From: JAAEPI01 sp964352625
Lineage (GTDB): Bacteria; Bacteroidota; Bacteroidia; Cytophagales; Cyclobacteriaceae
NCBI GenBank assembly: GCA_964352625.1
Contig: CAYGSD010000003.1
Coordinates: 248,001 to 312,000, forward strand
Length of the DNA: 64,000 nucleotides
Direction: 5' to 3'
A program made the position numbers and the translations under genes. Below, piece after piece: positions 8,668-17,570 of the stretch. Numbering within the stretch: the first letter of the stretch is position 1; each line of letters opens with the position of its first letter. A model generated the notes under the pieces. That model was not told the DNA's origin. It saw only the letters and a list, made by a program, of their open reading frames with translations, and ran no database searches.

Positions 8668-10080
8668 ATGAGGACTAAGACTAGCTTTTTCAGGATAGAT
8701 AACTTCTTCGCGTGGATCGTTTTTTTTCTGTCTTTTATTACCGGGTTTTCCTGTATTTCTCAAGACGGGCAACCCGGCTCTGAAGAAGGAAAAGATGCTG
8801 AAAGAATGCGTATGGAGAGGGTTATGAAGCAAATGGAGCGTGACCCTGAAGGATACAGGGACTCGATGAAAATTGTGAGAAATAGAAGTGAAGAAATAAA
8901 GGCTTTGGGTCGATTAAAGGAATATCAAAGTAATTCCAGAATTGATACGTTGGAAACTATCGACTTGAGTCATATGAAGCTCATGGAGATTCCAGAATTT
9001 GTATTCACTACTTCTAAACTCAAAATACTCATTTTAGATCATAACCAGATCAGGAAATTGCCGAAAGAGCTCGCAGCGTTAGACAGTCTTAAGAAAATCT
9101 ATTGGAGAGCCAATGGACTAGGTGAATTGAGACCGGGAATTAGAAGATTACCTCAAGTTGAGAAGTTGAGCCTATCTGAAAACGGCCTTGAAAAGATCCC
9201 TTCGTTGAGACGATTGAAAGGGTTGAAAATTCTGGAATTAAAACAAAATGCTTTCGCAGAAATTCCGATCAGGAAGATTCGTAGGAATAAAGAGCTTAAG
9301 GAATTATCGATAGGGGAGAACCCTCTAAAATTGGGGGAGGAAAGGTATGAGCAGCTTGCACACCTGAAGGTGCTGAAAGTCAATAAAAGTGATCTGACGG
9401 GTTTTCATCCGTCCATTTATTTCATGATAGGTCTGGATGAATTCCAGCTTCAGGAGAATAAACTGAAAGTGCTACCCGATGGGATTTCCAAGCTGAAAAA
9501 TTTGACAAAGTTTTCCTGCTACAAAAACGAGCTAGAGGGCCTACCAACTGATTTCTTCGCACTTCCGAAGCTTCGAATCGTAGACCTTTATTACAACAAT
9601 CTTGAAGTCATCCCTGCAGAATTTGGGAACCTGGACTCACTTGAGGTCCTGTACTTGTCGTACAATAAGATTTACTCTTTGCCCGCTGAGCTTGGGAAAT
9701 TGACGCAGTTGAAGGGGTTATATATTCATCATAATCGATTGAGTGTGCTACCGGCGGAGCTTGATAAGCTTGATAAGTTGAGAATCGTCAGAACCAACAG
9801 TAATTACCTGACAGAATTTCCCAATCAGTTTTTGCGAATGGAGCGCATTGAGGAAATAGACGTGAACTCCAATGACTTGACCACTTTGCCATCGGAGTTG
9901 GAGCAGATCGAAACACTGACTCGGATAAATTTTCTGGAAAATGATATTGATCTGCAAGGCTCTGAAAACCTTCACATATCACCGATGATAGATCGTATGC
10001 TTAAACGTGGCGTGATTTGCTTGCCAAGAATTTATCAAAGTGAATTTACACCTGATTCAATAGAGCCCGGTACCGAGTAG
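8668..10080 (+). CDS. Leucine-rich repeat protein, probable lipoprotein
   Basis: A 470-residue exported protein built of leucine-rich repeats, normally a protein-protein binding scaffold. A hydrophobic stretch at residues 12-28 is followed by FSC, a possible lipobox with Cys29. A charged spacer (about 30-90) leads into more than ten LRR units of about 23 residues with the LxxLxLxxNxL pattern, running to about residue 430. The last 24 bases overlap the convergent CoA-binding gene. Nothing enzymatic is visible; binding partner unknown. Confidence 0.85.
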   Translation: MRTKTSFFRIDNFFAWIVFFLSFITGFSCISQDGQPGSEEGKDAERMRMERVMKQMERDPEGYRDSMKIVRNRSEEIKALGRLKEYQSNSRIDTLETIDLSHMKLMEIPEFVFTTSKLKILILDHNQIRKLPKELAALDSLKKIYWRANGLGELRPGIRRLPQVEKLSLSENGLEKIPSLRRLKGLKILELKQNAFAEIPIRKIRRNKELKELSIGENPLKLGEERYEQLAHLKVLKVNKSDLTGFHPSIYFMIGLDEFQLQENKLKVLPDGISKLKNLTKFSCYKNELEGLPTDFFALPKLRIVDLYYNNLEVIPAEFGNLDSLEVLYLSYNKIYSLPAELGKLTQLKGLYIHHNRLSVLPAELDKLDKLRIVRTNSNYLTEFPNQFLRMERIEEIDVNSNDLTTLPSELEQIETLTRINFLENDIDLQGSENLHISPMIDRMLKRGVICLPRIYQSEFTPDSIEPGTE

Positions 10081-10422
10081 TACGAGGGTGCAGGCGTTTT
10101 CGGTAAGAATTCCCTTGGTGTTGGCTCTTTCTGCGAATGGTGGGTTCTCCGTTCCGGGGTTGAAAATGATTCGATTAGGCTCAAGGGAAAGAATGTAATC
10201 TTCCCATTCTTTTTGATTGGTGGGGTTGAGATAGAGCGTGATGGTATCCACGTCTTTGATAGTTGGCTTTTGTCTCAGATCAAGGATTCTTTGTCCAAAT
10301 AACTCGCCTTGTTTAATGCCCACTGGAATGAATTCCTCCTGATGATTATGGAGTCGCTCAGCAGCCAAGTACGCGTATCTGGTTGGGTTCGGTGTAGCTC
10401 CAATGATTACCGTTTTTCTCAT
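10057..10422 (-). CDS. CoA-binding protein (CoA_binding_2 family)
   Basis: A 121-residue single Rossmann domain like E. coli YccU and the CoA-binding domain of succinyl-CoA synthetase. The N-terminus KTVIIGATPNPTRYA carries the dinucleotide/CoA-binding loop, and the segment NPGTENPPF near residues 88-96 resembles the conserved loop of the family. Precise role unknown. Its start overlaps the stop of the upstream MORN-repeat gene by 4 bp (ATGA), so the two are likely translated together. Its 3' end overlaps the convergent LRR gene by 24 bp. Confidence 0.82.
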   Translation of the reverse strand: MRKTVIIGATPNPTRYAYLAAERLHNHQEEFIPVGIKQGELFGQRILDLRQKPTIKDVDTITLYLNPTNQKEWEDYILSLEPNRIIFNPGTENPPFAERANTKGILTENACTLVLLGTGLY

Positions 10423-12242
10423 TTGGTGAGTCGTCTTTTCGGCCCGACAAAGCCTATGTTTAAACCAATTAACACAGGGAAATACGATTGGCCTTCAATT
10501 TTGCTGTTTAAACTTGAATCCAACTCAGGGCTGCTGAGGTAGTTTTTAGAGAAGTAACGCGATCCCATCCCAAGACCTACGTATCCATCTACCGACAGAC
10601 CCGAGTCGGCGATCCGTTGCAGCCATCTACTGCCTAGAATCAAACCGTAGTAAAATCGATTTTCTGCTACGCCACCACTGACTTCCTCGAAATTTTCATT
10701 CAATGTTTTCACAGAATGGGTCAGATGTCCATATGCCAGAAGGTGTCCGAAGTACCACATGCCTAATTTCCGGTCAGGGTGGTAGAACTTCTGCTTAAAC
10801 TGAATTGTGCCGCCCCTCGTAAAGATTGAATTCAACTCTATATTTTCATCAGACATGAAAAAGGGATCCCTTTCTAGGATGAACTGCAATTCATACCCCA
10901 AACGTTCCTGCTGATAAAACTCCACAGCCACAGGAATTCTGTTGATAAGAATTCCGGCCGGATTTCCTCCAATAATAATTCCCTGGTATTCATTAATACC
11001 GGATGTGAAATACCTGATTTTTCGTTTGGGGAAGAGGTACTCGGGTTTATCTGACCCAGAAGGTTCCGTGAAGGTTTCTGATTGCCTCGTTTTGAAAATA
11101 GGCACCTCATCCTCATAGATGGGTTTGTAGGTGCCCGCAAGTTGACCGTCCTGATCATATAATTCCCACTCCCCAACTCTTCGATCGTCACTCATTTCTC
11201 CTTTCATTTTCACTGAGCCATCTGGGTAATAACCAGTGTAAACACCGTCACCTTCATCGAACTCAGCTCGACCATCAACTAACCCTTCTTCTGAGTAGAA
11301 TACCCAGCTACCGTCTTTCTGTCCATTGGCCAATTGGCCTTTGGTCTTAAGCTTGCCACTTGGGTAATACTCCGTGTATTCACCATCACCAACATGATAG
11401 TCGCCTTCACCTTTCACTTCGCCAGTGGGGTAGTAGAGTTTCCAAAAGCCATCTTTTTCTCCATTCTCCATAGCCCCCTCGGCACTTAAAGCACCATCGT
11501 CGTAGTAATGCTTCCAAACACCATCTTCTTCTCCTTTCACAAACTTCCCAACAGCCGCTTTCTTGCCGTTTTGGTGATAGTATATCCACTCTCCGACCCG
11601 CAATCCTGATTCAAAATCACCTTCCGCCTGAGTTTCCCCAGACTCGTAATAGTACGTCCATGAACCTTCGCTTTTCTCGTTTTTGTTTTCGCCTTCCATT
11701 TTCACAGATCCAGAAGGGTAGAACTCTTTATAAATACCAGCGCCCTGATCGTAGTACGCCTGGGCCTTTAGAATCTCATCCTCATAGAAGTAATTCCAAA
11801 TCCCATTTTTTTGATCATTGTAATAGGTGCCGGTGCTTTTCTTTTTCCCATTTTCATAAAAGAATGTCCAATTTCCTTGCTTGATATTGTCTCTTAAAAT
11901 GCCAGCTGATTTTTCACTTCCATTCTCATAGTAATAGGTCCATTTTCCATTCGTTATTCCCTCCTTAAATTTTCCTTCTGCTCGCTTGCGACCATTTTGG
12001 TAATAGTAAGTCCATATGCTGTCCGGTTGTCCGTCCAGATAGTGTCCGAAGGTTTGGAGGGAGCCATTTAGGTGAAAACTCTCGTAGGAACCGTGCAGCG
12101 TGGAGTCTGCTTTTTTGAAGTGAATGACTTCTTTCAGTACGCTGCTGTCAGAATCAAAATATATCTCTTTCTGAAAAACCTCTTGGGCGTGGGAGGCTCC
12201 AGATATAATTAGAAGGAGACAAATGATTCTGAATCGCCACAT
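10419..12242 (-). CDS. MORN_2-repeat protein with C-terminal outer-membrane barrel-like domain
   Basis: A 607-residue exported protein (signal peptide 1-19, ending SHAQ). Residues about 50-365 hold about 14 MORN_2 units with the pattern GxWxYYYxNGxxxxEG, a module frequent in Bacteroidota surface proteins. Three units are shorter and have Tyr in place of Trp (GIYKEFYPSG, GEYTEYYPSG, GVYTGYYPDG). The last ~220 residues lack MORN repeats and show alternating polar/aromatic strands like a small outer-membrane barrel. The start overlaps the tryptophan dioxygenase stop by one base (TAATG), which suggests translational coupling. Function unknown. Confidence 0.8.
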   Translation of the reverse strand: MWRFRIICLLLIISGASHAQEVFQKEIYFDSDSSVLKEVIHFKKADSTLHGSYESFHLNGSLQTFGHYLDGQPDSIWTYYYQNGRKRAEGKFKEGITNGKWTYYYENGSEKSAGILRDNIKQGNWTFFYENGKKKSTGTYYNDQKNGIWNYFYEDEILKAQAYYDQGAGIYKEFYPSGSVKMEGENKNEKSEGSWTYYYESGETQAEGDFESGLRVGEWIYYHQNGKKAAVGKFVKGEEDGVWKHYYDDGALSAEGAMENGEKDGFWKLYYPTGEVKGEGDYHVGDGEYTEYYPSGKLKTKGQLANGQKDGSWVFYSEEGLVDGRAEFDEGDGVYTGYYPDGSVKMKGEMSDDRRVGEWELYDQDGQLAGTYKPIYEDEVPIFKTRQSETFTEPSGSDKPEYLFPKRKIRYFTSGINEYQGIIIGGNPAGILINRIPVAVEFYQQERLGYELQFILERDPFFMSDENIELNSIFTRGGTIQFKQKFYHPDRKLGMWYFGHLLAYGHLTHSVKTLNENFEEVSGGVAENRFYYGLILGSRWLQRIADSGLSVDGYVGLGMGSRYFSKNYLSSPELDSSLNSKIEGQSYFPVLIGLNIGFVGPKRRLTK

Positions 12243-13171
12243 TAAAGTTTAAGCTTCTTGCCCCAGTCCTTCGTTTCCACATCTTTCCACAATTCAGGAT
12301 AAAATTGAATCATTTGATTTTTGGGTGGCAAGTATTTTTGCCAGTTGGTGCCGCCTGTCGCCTTGATCACATCTGGATTTCGCTGAAGATATCGTGAGGC
12401 AGATCGCATGTGCACGAGCGGCCAACTAACATTCACGAGATGATCCAACTCTCGAAGTGCTTCTTCAATTTTCTCATTTCCCACGTAATTCTTCAGGTAT
12501 ATCTGACGAAGGTTCGACTCTTTGATAGTGTTGGCTCTCTTTATGAAGGTCTCCTTGTACTTCAGTTCAAACTGCTTGAGCGTGAGAGTTTTCTTCCCGG
12601 TAGCGAGTTCCGTAGCACCACTTTTCCAGTAAAGCTTTTCGTAGATGTTCTCCAAAGAAGCACTTTCTAGTTCCTCAGGCGATCGAGTCAGTCTATGGAA
12701 ATCCGTACAAGAAATCTCAATCATCCGATATTGACCCGACTGGAAACCGGAGGCGGGGAGAAGCGACATCCTGAATTTCAGAAACTGCTCCTGATCCATG
12801 CCATCGATCATTACATCGAAAGAATCTACCAAATGATTGAAGTAGCGATTGCAGCGATGAATTCTTTTATGGAAAACTTCGGCATCAACAGGGTCATCAA
12901 ATATTAGTTGATCGATTTCATTGAGGATGAGCTTAAAGTACAGCTCGGTGATTTGATGATAGAGAATGAAGATTTTCTCATCAGGAAAATCTGTCTTTGG
13001 ATTCTGCAGACTCAAAAGTGTATCCAGGTGGATGTAATCCCAATACGTCAGGTAGTCACGGTATAGCAATCCATCCAGGTAGCTGGACAAGTCCTGTCCC
13101 ATGGCAGCATACTTTTCAGAGAGTTTTTGAAGCTGCAATTCTATTTGGGGATCAATGTTATTTTTCGACAT
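12242..13171 (-). CDS. kynA: Tryptophan 2,3-dioxygenase
   Basis: Heme enzyme opening the indole ring of L-tryptophan to N-formylkynurenine, the first kynurenine-pathway step. Family motifs include LTYWDYIHLDTLLSLQ, the heme-pocket helix with YHQITELYFKL, FRMSLLPASGFQSGQYR and, near the C-terminus, a GGTNWQKYL segment. I place the start at the ATG at 13171 (MSKNNIDPQ, 309 residues) because the longer frame needs a TTG at 13219 and gives an unconserved extension. The stop overlaps the next gene by one base. It is divergent from glutaryl-CoA dehydrogenase across 63 bp, which fits shared regulation of tryptophan breakdown. Confidence 0.93.
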   Translation of the reverse strand: MSKNNIDPQIELQLQKLSEKYAAMGQDLSSYLDGLLYRDYLTYWDYIHLDTLLSLQNPKTDFPDEKIFILYHQITELYFKLILNEIDQLIFDDPVDAEVFHKRIHRCNRYFNHLVDSFDVMIDGMDQEQFLKFRMSLLPASGFQSGQYRMIEISCTDFHRLTRSPEELESASLENIYEKLYWKSGATELATGKKTLTLKQFELKYKETFIKRANTIKESNLRQIYLKNYVGNEKIEEALRELDHLVNVSWPLVHMRSASRYLQRNPDVIKATGGTNWQKYLPPKNQMIQFYPELWKDVETKDWGKKLKL

Positions 13172-13189
13172 GTCTTTTATTAAAGGTTG

Positions 13190-13197
13190 TAAATTTG
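13190..13197 (+). promoter_or_regulatory. Putative Bacteroidota -7 promoter box for glutaryl-CoA dehydrogenase
   Basis: TAAATTTG matches TAnnTTTG and lies 37 nt upstream of the ATG at 13235, inside the 63 bp gap shared with tryptophan 2,3-dioxygenase. No clear -33 TTTG at the expected spacing. Confidence 0.4.
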
Positions 13198-13234
13198 GCA
13201 GTTCTAATCCTAAACCCAAAGCAACATTACACCC

Positions 13235-14452
13235 ATGAGTACTTTAACTGAGAACGGCGCTGTGAAGAAAAGAAATTTCGTTGACGAATTTGATGCTCCT
13301 GATTTTTATCAATTAGATGATTTGCTCACCGATGAGCACAAATTGATCAGAGCATCGGTCCGCGATTTTGTCAAAAAGGAAATTACCCCCTTCATAGAAG
13401 ATTGGGCTGAAAGAAATCACTTCCCATCAGAGATGGTACCGAAATTTGGAGAGATCGGGGCTTTTGGGCCTACGCTACCCGAAGAATATGGATGCGGTGG
13501 ATTGGATCATATTTCGTATGGTCTGATCATGCAAGAAATAGAGCGTGGTGACTCAGGGATGCGGTCAACTGCCTCTGTGCAAGGCTCGTTGGTGATGTAT
13601 CCCATTTATGCTTTTGGGAGCGAAGAGCAGAGACGAAAGTATTTGCCCAAATTAGCCTCTGGTGAAATGCTCGGCTGCTTTGGATTGACAGAGCCGAACC
13701 ATGGGTCGAACCCCAGCGGTATGGAAACAAGATTCACTGATGAGGGCGATCATTACTTGCTCAATGGCGCCAAAATGTGGATTTCCAATTCGCCACAAGC
13801 CGACGTGGCGGTGGTGTGGGCCAAGGATGAAGAAGACCGGATTCACGGCTTGATCGTAGAGCGTGGAATGGAAGGATTTTCCACGCCTGAGACGCACGGC
13901 AAATGGTCGCTGCGTGCATCGTGTACAGGGGAGCTCGTTTTTCAAGATGTGAAAGTGCCCAAGGAGAATTTACTTCCGGGCAAAAGTGGATTGGGCGCAC
14001 CAATGAAATGTTTGGATAAAGCGCGTTTCGGCATAGCCTGGGGCGCTGTGGGTGCGGCGATGGACTGCTATGATTCTGCCAGAAGATATTCGCTTGAAAG
14101 AATTCAGTTTGATAAGCCACTCGCTGCTTTCCAATTGACACAGAAAAAACTGGCGGAGATGCTCACCGAAATCACAAAGGCTCAGCTGCTCAATTGGAAG
14201 CTAGCGGTAATGATGGAAAACGGAACAGCGACTACTCAGCAAATTTCTATGGCTAAGCGAAATAGCGTGGAGATCGCCTTGAACATTGCCAGAGAAGCAA
14301 GACAAATACATGGCGGTATGGGCATTACCGGGGAATACCCGATGATGAGACATATGATGAATTTAGAATCTGTGGTGACTTACGAGGGAACTCATGACAT
14401 CCATTTGTTGATTCTAGGTGCGGAGATTACAGGAATACCAGCGTTTAAATGA
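13235..14452 (+). CDS. gcdH: Glutaryl-CoA dehydrogenase
   Basis: FAD acyl-CoA dehydrogenase that oxidises and decarboxylates glutaryl-CoA to crotonyl-CoA, the common end of lysine and tryptophan breakdown. The protein resembles human GCDH rather than generic acyl-CoA dehydrogenases: GDSGMRSTASVQGSLVMYP carries the Arg of the glutaryl pocket, and the C-terminus YEGTHDIHLLILGAEITGI contains the catalytic base Glu384. The FAD site LTEPNHGSNPSGM is present. The 405-residue length is normal. It overlaps bshB1 by 4 bp (ATGA) and diverges from the tryptophan dioxygenase gene. Confidence 0.93.
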   Translation: MSTLTENGAVKKRNFVDEFDAPDFYQLDDLLTDEHKLIRASVRDFVKKEITPFIEDWAERNHFPSEMVPKFGEIGAFGPTLPEEYGCGGLDHISYGLIMQEIERGDSGMRSTASVQGSLVMYPIYAFGSEEQRRKYLPKLASGEMLGCFGLTEPNHGSNPSGMETRFTDEGDHYLLNGAKMWISNSPQADVAVVWAKDEEDRIHGLIVERGMEGFSTPETHGKWSLRASCTGELVFQDVKVPKENLLPGKSGLGAPMKCLDKARFGIAWGAVGAAMDCYDSARRYSLERIQFDKPLAAFQLTQKKLAEMLTEITKAQLLNWKLAVMMENGTATTQQISMAKRNSVEIALNIAREARQIHGGMGITGEYPMMRHMMNLESVVTYEGTHDIHLLILGAEITGIPAFK

Positions 14453-15165
14453 TAGATATTTTAGCAATAGGTGCGCATCCGGATGACGTGGAACTTTGTG
14501 CAGGGGGTACCTTACTTACTCACAAAAAAAAGGGATATACGACGGGAATCCTTGATCTGACTCGGGGCGAAATGGGAACGCGGGGAACAAAGGAAATTCG
14601 CGACAAGGAATCTGCTGAGGCAGCTAAAATTCTTGGATTGGATATCCGTGAAAACATGGACTTCAAGGATGTGTTTTTCGAAAATGATGAAGCCCATCGC
14701 ATGAAAATGGTTCAGAAGATTCGAAAATTCAGACCAAGAATTGTTTTGGCCAATGCCGTGGAAGACCGGCATCCAGACCATGCCAAAGCAGCTGAGCTGA
14801 TAGAGGTGGCTTGCTTCTGGGCAGGATTGAAAAACATAGAAACCAAGGACGACAATGGTAAATCTCAGGAACCACATCGGCCGAGCAAGGTGTACCATTA
14901 CATCCAGAGTCGTTCATTGACGCCCGATTTTTATGTAGATATTTCAGATGTCTATGAGCAAAGAACTGAGGCGTATAAAGCATACAAAAGTCAACTCTTT
15001 GATCCCAATAGCTCAGAGCCGGAGACGTACATTTCCTCGCCTGATTTTTTCACATTGCTTGAAGCAAGAGCGCGTGAATTCGGCAATAGAATAGGGGTGA
15101 AGTATGCCGAAGGGTTTTTGACCAAAGGCTTTCTTGGAGTCGATGACCTTGGTCACCTACTCTGA
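14449..15165 (+). CDS. bshB1: Bacillithiol biosynthesis deacetylase BshB1
   Basis: Zinc de-N-acetylase of the LmbE/PIG-L family that converts GlcNAc-malate to GlcN-malate in bacillithiol synthesis. The metal-binding AHPDDVE is at residues 8-14, and a second His motif DRHPDHAKAA lies near 104-113. The RGEMGTRGT loop and a C-terminus ending in KTKG-like EGFLTKGFLGV match BshB1. Length 238 is typical. The start overlaps the gcdH stop (ATGA), so it is co-transcribed with a catabolic gene; no other bacillithiol gene is in the window. Confidence 0.9.
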   Translation: MIDILAIGAHPDDVELCAGGTLLTHKKKGYTTGILDLTRGEMGTRGTKEIRDKESAEAAKILGLDIRENMDFKDVFFENDEAHRMKMVQKIRKFRPRIVLANAVEDRHPDHAKAAELIEVACFWAGLKNIETKDDNGKSQEPHRPSKVYHYIQSRSLTPDFYVDISDVYEQRTEAYKAYKSQLFDPNSSEPETYISSPDFFTLLEARAREFGNRIGVKYAEGFLTKGFLGVDDLGHLL

Positions 15166-15789
15166 TCAGAAGGGGATTTTTACAAACAAGTTCATCGCGG
15201 GGACGATTTTGTCTTGAGCTCTTCCATACCCAGGAATGGTCACTACGTCGATAGGTGATTGCTCCTCATAGGTCAAACCAAATCGCAATCTGAAGTTGAA
15301 ACCAGCGGTGAGCCATTTGTTCATTTTCTTGTCGGAGTAAGCAACCAACTCGTACCAATTTGCGGATTGGTCAATTCTTTTGAAGCTTTCCTGAGCATCG
15401 GATTGGATATCGCTAGTGATGGTATAGGAGACTTTATCGGTATAGGTTGAGTTTGCGAACCTAACGCCCACACCAAAGCGACTTTCATTACTGACCCATG
15501 GAAGAAAACCGAATCCATACCTCATATAATTTCCTCGCACATGATAGGAGCCATTTTCTATGGCCGAACCTGGCTTCAAATTCCAGTAACCCATTTCACC
15601 TACAAATTGCCATTTGCCAGAGAGGATGACCTCCGCAGACCCTTCTAGTTTGAGGGTGTTTTGTTCTAAAGAGACAATGGATTTGCCGTAATCAAAATAA
15701 ATGGCCGGTACCACCTTTCTAGAGAGAGAATCCTGGGAAAATGATGGGATCAGAATTCCGATGAGTAAAATTGAAACTAGTATTCTCAT
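15166..15789 (-). CDS. Outer-membrane beta-barrel-like protein (possibly DUF6048)
   Basis: A 207-residue exported protein with a signal peptide (MRILVSILLIGILIPSFS, cleaved near SQ). The rest is a run of amphipathic strands ending in VKIPF, with an aromatic last residue as in outer-membrane barrels. It resembles the DUF6048 group. I use the ATG at 15789; a TTG 12 bases upstream would only add MPIL. The ATG shares its A with the stop of the upstream lipoprotein (TAATG), so the two are coupled. Converges directly on bshB1. Function unknown. Confidence 0.65.
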   Translation of the reverse strand: MRILVSILLIGILIPSFSQDSLSRKVVPAIYFDYGKSIVSLEQNTLKLEGSAEVILSGKWQFVGEMGYWNLKPGSAIENGSYHVRGNYMRYGFGFLPWVSNESRFGVGVRFANSTYTDKVSYTITSDIQSDAQESFKRIDQSANWYELVAYSDKKMNKWLTAGFNFRLRFGLTYEEQSPIDVVTIPGYGRAQDKIVPAMNLFVKIPF

Positions 15790-16481
15790 TAAAATCGGCA
15801 AGTCATAGATGAATTTTCGGCCTCACATGCATACGCACTACAGGACACTTCTTCGTCAGCGCACAGGCATGTGAACTCATCAAATCCAGTATGATTGATA
15901 GATTCGATGAACGCCTTTCTGCGCACTACTTTGTCTTCATCCATCTCATCGTATAAGGTATACTCTACGTTAATAGAGAATTCCTCATCGTCGATAATCA
16001 AAGCCATCAAGGTTTGTTCTGCATTGATCACCAATGGGATATAGTGAGATTTTAAACTATCAAGACTACTGCTATATCCCGTACCTTCAATAGTTAGAAG
16101 ATCAATAGCGGTTCGCCCATTTTTAATATTAGAATTGTTCTTTTTTAGAAGGGTTTCCACTGAATCCAGTGCTTCCGCAAACATGGTGTCTGTTTTGTTC
16201 AATCTCAGAGAAGTCAAGCCGTCAATAATTTCCTCAAACCTTAATTTATCAGCCTGAAGGGGCTTCCCGTGCCACACAATTGAATCCACGACTACTATCA
16301 AGCTATCAGCGTAATCCTGTAAACTATTAATTAGAGCCAGGCTATCTTGAACCTCTTGCAATCTATCATCATCAAAAAAGCTTATTTCTATGTAAGGTGG
16401 TCGAACCTCAAGTCCACAGTCTGAACACGGATCACAGGAAAACAATCCGATAACTAATATCACAAGTAGGGCTGATCTCAC
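15789..16481 (-). CDS. Putative lipoprotein, unknown function
   Basis: A protein of about 231 residues, unrecognised. The start is uncertain: no ATG precedes the signal peptide. A GTG at 16481 gives VRSALLVILVIGLFSC, a good lipoprotein signal with Cys at position 16; a TTG at 16490 or 16547 is possible. After the cysteine come DPCSDC and a helical acidic region (residues about 40-150), then a beta region and a C-terminal Cys-rich tail (TCLCADEEVSCSAYACE). Several cysteine pairs suggest disulfides in the periplasm. Coupled by TAATG to the barrel gene downstream. Confidence 0.6.
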   Translation of the reverse strand: MRSALLVILVIGLFSCDPCSDCGLEVRPPYIEISFFDDDRLQEVQDSLALINSLQDYADSLIVVVDSIVWHGKPLQADKLRFEEIIDGLTSLRLNKTDTMFAEALDSVETLLKKNNSNIKNGRTAIDLLTIEGTGYSSSLDSLKSHYIPLVINAEQTLMALIIDDEEFSINVEYTLYDEMDEDKVVRRKAFIESINHTGFDEFTCLCADEEVSCSAYACEAENSSMTCRF

Positions 16482-16561
16482 TTCTATCAATTGATTCTCA
16501 AATTTAGACCGTTTACATTGTTTCTCTAAGCATAACCGAAGGAACAAATGTATATTTCTCC

Positions 16562-17569
16562 ATGATTAGAATTTTCTACCTAGTTGTGCTGGCAATAGTG
16601 ATTATGGGATGTGCTGGCAAACCAATTAAGATTAAAGGCGCGAATCTTGAGATGCCCCGGAATGAGATAGAAACTCATGAAATGATAGCCCTTAAGGAAA
16701 TGAATGTAGGATGGGTGGCCATGATTCCTTACGCCTTTTCCAGGCCTGGAGAGACATTTGTCAGAGTGGCTGGTGATGGAAACTGGTGGGGGGAGAGTCC
16801 ACAAGGAATTGCGGAATGCATCCTAATGGCTCATGAGGGAGGACTAAAAGTAATGCTCAAACCACACGTGTGGGTAAGTGGTGGTCAAGGATGGTTGGGT
16901 GATTTTGATTTTGAAGATGATGCCGATTGGGAGGCATGGGAGAAGGAATTCAGCAAGTATATTTTGAGTTATGCCAAGTTGGGAGATTCGCTCAATGTGG
17001 AGATGCTTTGCATAGGCACGGAAGTAAGGAAGTCAGCCGCTAAAAGGCCCCAGTTCTGGAGGCAACTAATCAAGGATGTACGTGAAGTCTACAAAGGTGA
17101 TCTGACTTACGCGGCGAATTGGGACAACTACATGAACGTCACCTTCTGGGATGAGCTGGACTACATTGGCATTGATGCCTATTTTCCTTTTTGTGATCAA
17201 CCCATTCCCGACAAATCTGTTTTGAAAAAGGGTTGGGCTGAGTTAGCTCCGGAACTTAGAAAATTGAGCGAGGAAAACAGTGCCCCAATTCTTCTCACAG
17301 AGTTTGGTTACAAAAGCGTGGAATACACCAACATGGGACATTGGAAGTATAAAGAAGACACCCTGAAAACGAGTAATCTGGCTCAAAAAGCAGGATATGA
17401 AGGGTTGTTCGAAAATATATGGCAGGAGGATTTTGTAGCAGGAGGCTTCTTCTGGAAGTACCATTTTGAACATATGCGTCGAGGGGGTGATGAGTATTTG
17501 AGTAGAAGATACACCCCTCAAGGAAAAGATGCCGAGCTAGTGATTCGGGAATGGTACGGTAAAGATTAG
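16562..17569 (+). CDS. GH113-like TIM-barrel lipoprotein (putative glycoside hydrolase)
   Basis: A 335-residue lipoprotein: signal LVVLAIVIMGC with Cys17. The body resembles GH113 / GTA-TIM-barrel glycosidases (endo-beta-mannanase-like). Likely acid/base Glu in MLCIGTEV (about residue 156) and nucleophile Glu in PILLTEFGYKS (about 246) sit at the ends of strands 4 and 7, as in clan GH-A. Supporting motifs are KPHVWV and YIGIDAYFPF. It stands alone between an upstream divergent lipoprotein gene and a convergent DUF2490 gene one base away. Actual substrate unknown; no polysaccharide utilisation locus surrounds it. Confidence 0.78.
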   Translation: MIRIFYLVVLAIVIMGCAGKPIKIKGANLEMPRNEIETHEMIALKEMNVGWVAMIPYAFSRPGETFVRVAGDGNWWGESPQGIAECILMAHEGGLKVMLKPHVWVSGGQGWLGDFDFEDDADWEAWEKEFSKYILSYAKLGDSLNVEMLCIGTEVRKSAAKRPQFWRQLIKDVREVYKGDLTYAANWDNYMNVTFWDELDYIGIDAYFPFCDQPIPDKSVLKKGWAELAPELRKLSEENSAPILLTEFGYKSVEYTNMGHWKYKEDTLKTSNLAQKAGYEGLFENIWQEDFVAGGFFWKYHFEHMRRGGDEYLSRRYTPQGKDAELVIREWYGKD

Positions 17570-17570
17570 A

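Noticed and set aside
13652..14141. Long minus-strand frames inside glutaryl-CoA dehydrogenase
   Set aside because: They lie entirely inside a well-supported gene in antisense and have no recognisable domain.
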